Assembly (NCBI GenBank): GCA_016712505.1
Contig: JADJQY010000004.1
Coordinates: forward strand, 682,001-746,000
Direction: 5' to 3'
Origin: Candidatus Eiseniibacteriota bacterium
GTDB taxonomy: Bacteria > Eisenbacteria > RBG-16-71-46 > CAIMUX01
Length of the DNA: 64,000 nt
This document shows positions 57,738 through 64,000 of the stretch, one piece after another. The position numbers were made by a program, and so were the translations under genes. Numbering within the stretch: the stretch's first letter is position 1; the number at the start of each line of letters is the position of its first letter. A model generated the notes under the pieces. That model had not been told where the DNA came from. It did no database searches and saw nothing but the letters and a program-made list of their open reading frames with translations.

Positions 57738-57931
57738 CTCGAGCGGTTCCTCGTCGTTTGCGGATCAATTCAGATAACTACTATCTTGTTTATATCATTT
57801 GACTCGACGGCTGGCAATACCGAATTCCACTCTCCGGCCGAGGAAACTCCTCCCGTCTCAACAACGGAGTATGCGTGGCCGACAGATCTGGAGAGTCATG
57901 GCCAAGGTTCACGACCCGGAGGAGCGCGTTC
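57738..57931. promoter_or_regulatory. Divergent promoter region, nar operon and PPK2 gene
   Basis: This 194-base gap holds the most AT-rich stretch of the neighbourhood (about 57755-57800), as expected for promoters of the two divergent genes. No complete FNR box was found. Start sites cannot be placed by eye. Confidence 0.6.
57772..57786. promoter_or_regulatory. Inverted repeat, candidate Rrf2 operator
   Basis: AGATA-ACTAC-TATCT, perfect 5-bp arms around a 5-base spacer, 35 bases upstream of the Rrf2 ATG inside the AT-rich patch. Rrf2 regulators bind short AT-rich palindromes and often control their own gene. Arms this short can occur by chance. Confidence 0.4.
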
Positions 57932-58903
57932 ATGTCCCGCGAAGCGACCCATCGACATCCCGCCAAGGACCGCGACGACCACCCGGCGCCGAACTTGTTC
58001 GCCGTAGTCCCCTCCGCCGTACCCGGCGGGTCGAAGCTCTCGATCAAGCAGGCCGGCTCGGTGCTGACCGAGGACGACCTCACCCGGATCAACACCAAAC
58101 GTGGCCTGGTCGAACTGCTCCGCTCCCGCAACGTCAAGGTCAAGGGGGTGATGCAGGTCTTGCGCTACGACGACGAGTTGGAGGCGCTGCAGGTAGAGCT
58201 GGTCAAACTGCAACGCTGGGTCCAACAGGAAGGGCGTCGGATCGCCATCCTCTTCGAGGGGCGCGATGCCGCGGGGAAGGGCGGAACCATCCGGCGCTTC
58301 ATCGAGCACCTGAATCCCCGCGCCATGCGGGTCGTCGCGCTGCCCAAGCCGACCGAGGAAGAACGCGGCCAGTGGTACTTCCAGCGCTACAGCCGCCAGT
58401 TGCCCAACGCGGGCGAGATCGTCTTCTGGGACCGGAGCTGGTACAACCGCGCGGTCGTCGAGCCGGTCAACGGCTTCTGCACCCAGGTCGAGTACGAGCG
58501 GTTCATGCAACAGGTGCCGGAGTTCGAGCACATGCTCTACGAGGACGGCATCGACATCATCAAGTTCTGGTTCTCGATCTCGCGCGAGGAGCAGCTGGCC
58601 CGCTTCGAGTCCCGTCGGGACAATCCGCTCAAGCAGTGGAAGCTCTCGCCGATCGACGCCCGCGCCCAGGAGCTGTGGGACTCCTACACCCACTACAAGG
58701 AAGTCACCTTCAGCCGGACCCATACGTCCTTCAGCCCATGGGTGATCGTCCGCGCGAACGACAAGAAGGCGGCGCGGCTCGAGAGCATCCGCTACGTCCT
58801 GAGCCTCTTCCCCTATGGCGGCAAGGACGAGGCACAGACCTCGCTCCTCCCCGATCCGACGATCGTGACCCGCTTCCACCGGAAGATCCTGAAGATCGAT
58901 TAG
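57932..58903 (+). CDS. ppk2: Polyphosphate kinase 2 (PPK2 family, class I)
   Basis: 323 residues with one PPK2 domain: Walker A GRDAAGKGG near 107, the Walker B-type DRSWYNRA near 167, and the lid region RDNPLKQWKLSPID. It transfers phosphate between polyphosphate and nucleoside diphosphates; a single domain of this length points to class I (NDP/NTP). ATG 57932 is chosen because GGAGGAG is correctly spaced; the frame is open from 57875, without homology. Divergent from the nar operon and followed by a hairpin. Confidence 0.93.
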   Translation: MSREATHRHPAKDRDDHPAPNLFAVVPSAVPGGSKLSIKQAGSVLTEDDLTRINTKRGLVELLRSRNVKVKGVMQVLRYDDELEALQVELVKLQRWVQQEGRRIAILFEGRDAAGKGGTIRRFIEHLNPRAMRVVALPKPTEEERGQWYFQRYSRQLPNAGEIVFWDRSWYNRAVVEPVNGFCTQVEYERFMQQVPEFEHMLYEDGIDIIKFWFSISREEQLARFESRRDNPLKQWKLSPIDARAQELWDSYTHYKEVTFSRTHTSFSPWVIVRANDKKAARLESIRYVLSLFPYGGKDEAQTSLLPDPTIVTRFHRKILKID

Positions 58904-58929
58904 GCATCCTCCGGCGCGCCGGACTGGTA

Positions 58930-58962
58930 AGCGGGACGCGGCAGATTTTGCCGCGTCCCGCT
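58930..58962 (+). terminator. Hairpin terminator after PPK2
   Basis: AGCGGGACGCGGCA pairs with TGCCGCGTCCCGCT around the loop GATTT: a perfect 14-bp stem, 26 bases after the stop. No T run follows. Confidence 0.75.
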
Positions 58963-59119
58963 CGCCTTCAGCCCCTATCGTCTCCGCCCAACCGAGTCGT
59001 CCCTCCTCCCCGCACGCCTGAACTCGACTGCCCACACCAGAAACCCGCCCGAGCGGCCGAAACTCCGAATACCGGGCCTTGCGCTGGAAGCGGGCCGGGA
59101 ACGCCAGGAGGATTCGCCC

Positions 59120-61198
59120 ATGATCATCAGGTCACCGCGACTCAGGCCGAGCCGCGTGGGGTTCGCCGCACTGTTCACCCTGGTCACCGCCAGCGTCTCG
59201 ACGGCGACGGAATGGGGCAACGACGCGCTGGCCCGGATGTCCTTGGAGGAGATCCTCGCTCTCCCGATCGGCGTGGCCTCGCTCTCCGAACGTCCGGTCT
59301 CCGAAGCCCCCGGCATCGTCAGCATCCTCACCCGGGAGGAGATCGAGTCCTCCGGGGCGCGGACCCTCGACGATCTCCTCCTCTTCATCCCGGGCCTGAC
59401 CCCCGGCCAGGACGATCAGAACACTCGTGGCTACGGCGTGCGCGGCCTCTGGGGCATGGAAGGCAAGGTCCTGGTTCAGCTCGACGGCGTGCCGCTCAAC
59501 GAACCGCTCTATGGCAATACGGTCTTCGCGCACCAGTTCTCCGTCGACCTGATCGAACGACTGGAGATCATCCGCGGTCCGGCATCGGCGGTCTTCGGTG
59601 AGTTCGGAGAACTCGCCGTCCTGAACCTGGTGACCCGGAGCACGGATCAGACCGGCGGCACGGTACGCGTCACGCACGGCCAGACCGATGGCACGGTGCT
59701 GCGGCGCGTCGCCAGCGCCGGCTGGAGCGGAGCAGCCGGTCCCGCCCGGCTGGCACTGAACGGATCGATTGGCGGCGGCCATCTCGGCACGGGTCGCTAT
59801 ACCGACAAATACGGCGAGTCGTACTCGGCGCAGCGGTTCAGCGGCCAGGACTTCTGGTGGTTCAACTCCACCCTGCAGTGGGAGCAGACCACGCTCCGCC
59901 TCCTCGGCAGCTCACTCGATCAGGAACAGCACGTCGAGGGAGACTACTACGGTTCTGACGGCACGTTCGTCCCCGGCCCCACGCGCCCCCTCAGCACCAG
60001 CTTCGGCGTGCTCCAGGCCGATCTGACCCATCACTGGACGATCTCCCGATGGCTGAGCCTGGAGCCCCACCTCAACCTCGCGCGAAGCGACTCCTGGCGA
60101 AAGTCCGAGGAGTGGATCTTCTCGGCAGTCGACGATCCCTACGATGCCCGCGAGTGGTTCCGCGACTTTCCCCACCGACGCTTCACCGGCGGAACCCGCG
60201 CCAACCTCGGCGCAGGCGCGGGTTCAAAGCTCGTGCTCGGCGCGGAGTGGAGCCACGAGTCGATCGACCTCCGCCGGCCGTCGATCGCCGCCGACGACCC
60301 GTGGGACTACTACTATTTCTACGGCGACGACACGACCCACGTCTCCACCACTCGTCGCTCGTTCTTCGGGGAATTCGATCTGCACACGCGGTGGATCAAC
60401 GTCACCCTCGGCGGCCGGATCGACAAGCACCCGCGTTTCGCTGCCGCCACCCTGCCCCGTCTCGCCCTGACACGCGACTGGGGCCCGGTCTACGCCAAGG
60501 CGATGGCCAGCCGCGCCTACCATCCGCCCACGCTGATGACCACCGCCTGGCTCGATCCCGAGATCGAACCCGAGTACGCCACCGAACTCGACGCCGAACT
60601 CGGGTACCACCCGCGCCCCGGATTCCTGGCGCGCGTCAACCTGTTCACCATCCGGATGGATCCGGTCATCCTCTACTCCGGCCAGTTCTCGAACACCGAA
60701 GCGCGCTCTCAGGGGGTGGAGACCGAGATTCGCCTCGAGGGATCACGTGGGCGCCTTACCGCCTCGTACTCCCACCACCGTGCGCACTACGACGACCCCG
60801 AAGACACCATGGCCCTCACGGAGGATGGCACCCTGGTCGAGAACGTCACGCTCGGTTTCCCCGCGCACAAGGCCACGTTGCAGGGGACCCTGCACCTCTC
60901 GCCGACGTTATCGGTCAGCCCCGGCCTGGCCTGGTTCAGCCGTCGCTACGTACGCAGCGCCGCCTACTTCTGGGACGGCTCCGACTACGATTACAACCCG
61001 AAGAACGAATCGTACGATCCGACCCTGCTGGCGAACTGCCACCTCCGCGCCCACTTCCCTGGCGGATGGGATGCCTCGGTCGGCATCTGGAATCTGACCG
61101 ACGAGCGCTACCCCAGCGCCACCGGTTCGTATCTCGGCAACCCACCCCTCCCCGGACCCGGACGCGAACTGGTTCTGAAGCTCGGCTACGACTTCTGA
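59120..61198 (+). CDS. TonB-dependent outer-membrane receptor
   Basis: 692 residues. Signal peptide (FAALFTLVTASVSTATE), then a plug domain (about 45-170: IVSILTREEIESSG, GYGVRGL, VLVQLDGVPLNEPLYG, ERLEIIRGPASAVFGE) and a beta-barrel ending in Phe (LKLGYDF), as outer-membrane insertion requires. Substrate is unknown; the next gene is a GH92 alpha-mannosidase, so glycan uptake is possible, but no SusD partner is seen. GGAGG precedes the ATG. The barrel is rich in Trp/Tyr girdle residues. Confidence 0.92.
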   Translation: MIIRSPRLRPSRVGFAALFTLVTASVSTATEWGNDALARMSLEEILALPIGVASLSERPVSEAPGIVSILTREEIESSGARTLDDLLLFIPGLTPGQDDQNTRGYGVRGLWGMEGKVLVQLDGVPLNEPLYGNTVFAHQFSVDLIERLEIIRGPASAVFGEFGELAVLNLVTRSTDQTGGTVRVTHGQTDGTVLRRVASAGWSGAAGPARLALNGSIGGGHLGTGRYTDKYGESYSAQRFSGQDFWWFNSTLQWEQTTLRLLGSSLDQEQHVEGDYYGSDGTFVPGPTRPLSTSFGVLQADLTHHWTISRWLSLEPHLNLARSDSWRKSEEWIFSAVDDPYDAREWFRDFPHRRFTGGTRANLGAGAGSKLVLGAEWSHESIDLRRPSIAADDPWDYYYFYGDDTTHVSTTRRSFFGEFDLHTRWINVTLGGRIDKHPRFAAATLPRLALTRDWGPVYAKAMASRAYHPPTLMTTAWLDPEIEPEYATELDAELGYHPRPGFLARVNLFTIRMDPVILYSGQFSNTEARSQGVETEIRLEGSRGRLTASYSHHRAHYDDPEDTMALTEDGTLVENVTLGFPAHKATLQGTLHLSPTLSVSPGLAWFSRRYVRSAAYFWDGSDYDYNPKNESYDPTLLANCHLRAHFPGGWDASVGIWNLTDERYPSATGSYLGNPPLPGPGRELVLKLGYDF

Positions 61199-61351
61199 CC
61201 CCCGCGGATCCGATCCGCTCCTCAAGCGCCCGCGACCTGGGGGGCCGATCCACCCCGCGGGCAACGCTCGCCTGCGCCCTCCCGATCGGGTACCGTCCGC
61301 GGCGAACCGGCCGGTGAACGAACTTCACTTCGACGCGCGAAGGAGACCTCG

Positions 61352-64000
61352 ATGGGTTCGATCCTCACGGGGATGCGAAGGTCCATGACCGGCATCCTCC
61401 TTGCCATACCGGCGGTACTCCTCGGCCAAAGTCAAGCGCTCGCCGCGAACTACATCGAATCGGTCCAGCCGCTGATCGGCACCGGACCGAGCACCGCGCC
61501 GAATCCGGTGCCGGGAGGGGCCGGGGGAAGCACGATCCCCGGTCCGCTGGCCCCATTCGGCATGATCCAGTTCAGCCCGGACACTGACATTGCCTCCCCC
61601 TCGGGGTACGGCTACGACGGGACGCGCATCGAGCAGTTCAGTCTGACTCACTTCAATGGCGCCGGGTGCCCGAACGGCGAGGAGATCGGCATCCTCCCCT
61701 TCGTCGGCGAGCTGGGAGCTTCGCCCGCCGGAGCGTGGACCAGCTACGCTTCACGCTTCGCCCACGCGGAGGAGACGGCGGCCGTCGCGTACTATCGCGC
61801 GACGCTGCAGCCGTCGGGAACGATCGCGGAGTTGACCGCCACGCCGCGCACCGGCATGGCGCGCTGGACCTTTCCGCGCTCCGGACCGGCGTTCATCCTC
61901 CTCAACCCCAGTCGGAGCGCCACGGGGGTGCGCGCTTCCTCCTTCGAGATCGACGGGGCGCGGATCACCGGTCGAGCGGAGGGGGGTGGATTCTGCGGCA
62001 GCGACACCCGGGTCGAGATTCACTTCGTGATCGAGTTCGATCGCGCGCCGCAGGCGATCGGTGCCTGGCGGGGCGACTCACTCCTCGCGGGGGACGACCC
62101 GCGTGCCCCGAAGCTCACGGTCTCCGGACGGAACACCGGGGCATGGCTGCGCTTCGACACCGCCGCTGAACCGATCGTCCGGATGAAGGTCGCCCTCTCC
62201 TATGTCGACCTCGATAACGCCGCGGCGAACCTGGCCGGAGAGAATCCCGGGTGGGACTTCGACGCAGTGCGCGCCGCCACCGCCGAGGCATGGGCGCAGG
62301 TGCTGGGGCGAGTCGCGATCGAGGGGGCAACCGCCGAGGACCAGACGAAGTTCTACACCGCGCTCTATCACGTCTTCTCGAACCCCAACATCTACAGCGA
62401 TCTCAACGGCGAGTACCGCGGTTTCGATGGCCAGGTCCATCGCGCGGAGGGATGGACCAACTATCAGAACTTCTCCGGCTGGGACATCATCCGATCCTGG
62501 ACCCACTTGATCGGGGCCGTGGCCCCCGAAGGGCCCGAGATCGTGCGTTCGATGGTGCAGGGCGGGGTCGAGGCCGGGCTCCTTCCCTTCTGGTCGGATC
62601 GCAACATGGAGACCCAGGTGATGGTCGGCGATCCGGGCACGATCAATGTCGCGAACGCGCACGCCATGGGAGTGCGCGGGTTCGACCAGCAGGCTGCGCT
62701 CGACCTGATGCTCCGTTCGGCGGAGGATCCGGCCCACACCCAGCGCTATCGCCTGGCCGACTGGATCGAGCGCCATCACGTCCCCGGAAACGCGGCGATC
62801 ACCCTCGAGTACGCCATGGCCGACTTCGCCCTCTCCCGCTACGCCGATGCGCTCGGCCGGCCGGAACTGAGCGATCGTTTTCTCGAGCGTTCCGGCTGGT
62901 GGCGCGAGAGCTGGAATCCGGAGACCGGCTACATCGAACCGCGCGGCTCGGAGGCCGAGGTGGCGCGGATCTACGAGGTCGAGATCCACGCGCCCTCGCC
63001 GACCGGAGTGCCGGGAGATCTGGGACCGAATCTGGCGCTCCACCGTCCGACCGAAGCGAGCGATTCCTGCAACGAAAACGAATCCCCCGACAAGGCGGTC
63101 AACGGAAGCTGGACCGGCGGCCAGGCGGACAAATGGTGCGACAACGCCAGCGACCCCAAGTGGTGGCAGGTCGATCTGGTCGAACCCCGCGACATCGGCA
63201 CGATCATCGTCCGCCACGCGGCCGCCGGAGGCGAGCCGGCGGAGTGGAACACCCGGAACTTCGTACTGGAGAGCAGCCTCGATCGCGAAGTTTGGAGCAC
63301 GCTCGCCACCGTCACCTCCAACCGGGACTCGGTGACGGTGCACGAGTTCCGACCGGTGTCGGCGCGCTACGTCCGCCTGCGACTGACCACGCCGGAAGAC
63401 GACGACGCCTGGGGCTGCCGCCCGTTCGAGCCTGCCTCGGGCTGTGGCTTCATCGAGGGAAACGCCGCGCAGTACGTCTGGATGGTCCCGCACGACATCG
63501 AGGGGCTCTTCGAACGGATGGGCGGACGCGGCCCGGCGCTGGCCCGACTCGATCACCTGTTCCTTGAGCTGAACGCCGGCACCGCCCGCCCCCACTTCTA
63601 CATCGGCAACGAGCCCGAGCACGGCACCCCCTGGGTCTACCACTTCGCCGGCGCACCGGACCGAACCCGCGCGGTGGTGCAGCGGATCGTCGGGGGCGAG
63701 TTTCATGTCGGCCCCGGCGGTCTGCCCGGAAATGACGACCTCGGGGCGACCTCCGCCTGGCTGGTCTGGGCCTACCTCGGGATGTACCCGCTCTATCCCG
63801 GCAGCGACATCCTGGCCCTGCATGGCCCGCTCGTTCCGGCGGCAACGGTGCGACTCGCGAACGGCGCGACGTTGCGAATCGAGTCGGAAGGACTAGACCG
63901 TTCGCCGACCTTCGTGCAGGAGGTCGAATGGAACGGCCGCCCCCTTAGCCGGAGCTGGATCTCCTTCGCCGACCTCGCGGCCGGCGGCACGCTCCGCTAC
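61352..64000 (+). CDS. GH92 alpha-mannosidase with internal F5/8-type C (discoidin) domain, 3' truncated
   Basis: 883 residues with no stop before the right edge. Signal peptide (MTGILLAIPAVLLGQSQALA). The GH92 N-domain starts with QPLIGTGPSTAP and has LTHFNGAGCP; the catalytic domain has SGWDIIRSWTHL, GNAAITLEYAMADF, GFIEGNAAQYVWMVPHD (E702, predicted general acid) and GNDDLGATSAW (near 794-804, acidic base pair). Residues about 558-683 are a discoidin/CBM32-like domain (PDKAVNGSW, KWWQVDLVEPRDI, ARYVRLRLTTP) placed inside the catalytic domain. GH92 enzymes are calcium-dependent exo-alpha-mannosidases. GAAGGAGA precedes ATG 61352. It follows the TonB receptor by 153 bases. Confidence 0.92.
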   Translation, partial: MGSILTGMRRSMTGILLAIPAVLLGQSQALAANYIESVQPLIGTGPSTAPNPVPGGAGGSTIPGPLAPFGMIQFSPDTDIASPSGYGYDGTRIEQFSLTHFNGAGCPNGEEIGILPFVGELGASPAGAWTSYASRFAHAEETAAVAYYRATLQPSGTIAELTATPRTGMARWTFPRSGPAFILLNPSRSATGVRASSFEIDGARITGRAEGGGFCGSDTRVEIHFVIEFDRAPQAIGAWRGDSLLAGDDPRAPKLTVSGRNTGAWLRFDTAAEPIVRMKVALSYVDLDNAAANLAGENPGWDFDAVRAATAEAWAQVLGRVAIEGATAEDQTKFYTALYHVFSNPNIYSDLNGEYRGFDGQVHRAEGWTNYQNFSGWDIIRSWTHLIGAVAPEGPEIVRSMVQGGVEAGLLPFWSDRNMETQVMVGDPGTINVANAHAMGVRGFDQQAALDLMLRSAEDPAHTQRYRLADWIERHHVPGNAAITLEYAMADFALSRYADALGRPELSDRFLERSGWWRESWNPETGYIEPRGSEAEVARIYEVEIHAPSPTGVPGDLGPNLALHRPTEASDSCNENESPDKAVNGSWTGGQADKWCDNASDPKWWQVDLVEPRDIGTIIVRHAAAGGEPAEWNTRNFVLESSLDREVWSTLATVTSNRDSVTVHEFRPVSARYVRLRLTTPEDDDAWGCRPFEPASGCGFIEGNAAQYVWMVPHDIEGLFERMGGRGPALARLDHLFLELNAGTARPHFYIGNEPEHGTPWVYHFAGAPDRTRAVVQRIVGGEFHVGPGGLPGNDDLGATSAWLVWAYLGMYPLYPGSDILALHGPLVPAATVRLANGATLRIESEGLDRSPTFVQEVEWNGRPLSRSWISFADLAAGGTLRY

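Noticed and set aside
57756..57768. Possible FNR half-site (TTGCGGATCAA) upstream of the nitrate operon
   Set aside because: Only one half matches TTGATNNNNATCAA and the spacing is wrong, so it is not listed as a site.
62078..63823. Minus-strand open frame of about 580 codons at the right end
   Set aside because: It lies opposite a GH92 protein with clear catalytic motifs, and its own translation shows no domain.

Overview
The window is GC-rich bacterial DNA with dense gene packing and strong G/C third-position bias. No rRNA, tRNA, CRISPR array or insertion sequence was recognised, and no gap longer than about 220 bases lacks a gene. Lineage is not certain. Two secreted proteins end in FlgD-Ig-like sorting-type tails, one of them after many FG-GAP repeats. 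Together with a GH92 mannosidase, a WXXGXW-repeat protein and a nar operon mixed with bc-complex genes, this suggests an uncultivated FCB-related or neighbouring phylum (Eisenbacteria- or Gemmatimonadota-like) rather than an actinomycete or proteobacterium. That is inference.

Region 1 (1-36856, all + strand) is most of a hybrid NRPS-PKS gene cluster whose 5' end lies outside the window. In order: NRPS-A (partial C, A-T, then C-A[FkbM methyltransferase]-T, split by an apparent one-base frameshift); a one-module PKS (KS-AT-KR-ACP); a free-standing MupA-type luciferase-like flavin monooxygenase; a haem-oxygenase-fold diiron oxidase; NRPS-B (C-A-T, with an in-frame TAG inside the A domain); NRPS-C, a 4965-residue protein (C-A[N-MT]-T, C-A-T, C-A-T, C-A-T-TE); a 4-hydroxymandelate-synthase-like dioxygenase; a PLP aminotransferase; a LarA-type nickel-pincer racemase; an MFS exporter; and an MbtH protein. 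The visible line would join seven amino acids and one malonate unit. Specificity residues read by eye suggest Asp (module with FkbM), Leu (module with N-MT) and an alpha-aminoadipate-type substrate (NRPS-C module 3); the others are unresolved. Most genes overlap or nearly touch, so the cluster looks like one operon. A hairpin follows the MbtH gene.

Region 2 (about 36900-44720) holds envelope and secreted proteins: a sulfatase-like hydrolase without the formylglycine cysteine, a 721-residue secreted protein of unknown family on the minus strand, a WXXGXW-repeat protein with a clear intrinsic terminator, and a 14-repeat FG-GAP protein.

Region 3 (57737 down to 44808, minus strand) is a respiratory nitrate operon: Rrf2 regulator, dihaem cytochrome c, narG, narH, narJ, a narI-Rieske fusion, cytochrome b, monohaem cytochrome c, and two NarK-type transporters. 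It combines a nitrate reductase with the parts of a bc complex, and the two are physically joined in one NarI-Rieske polypeptide. An inverted repeat upstream of the Rrf2 gene is a candidate operator.

Region 4 (57932-64000, + strand) has a PPK2 polyphosphate kinase, a hairpin, a TonB-dependent receptor, and a GH92 alpha-mannosidase with a discoidin domain inside its catalytic region. The last gene runs off the right edge.
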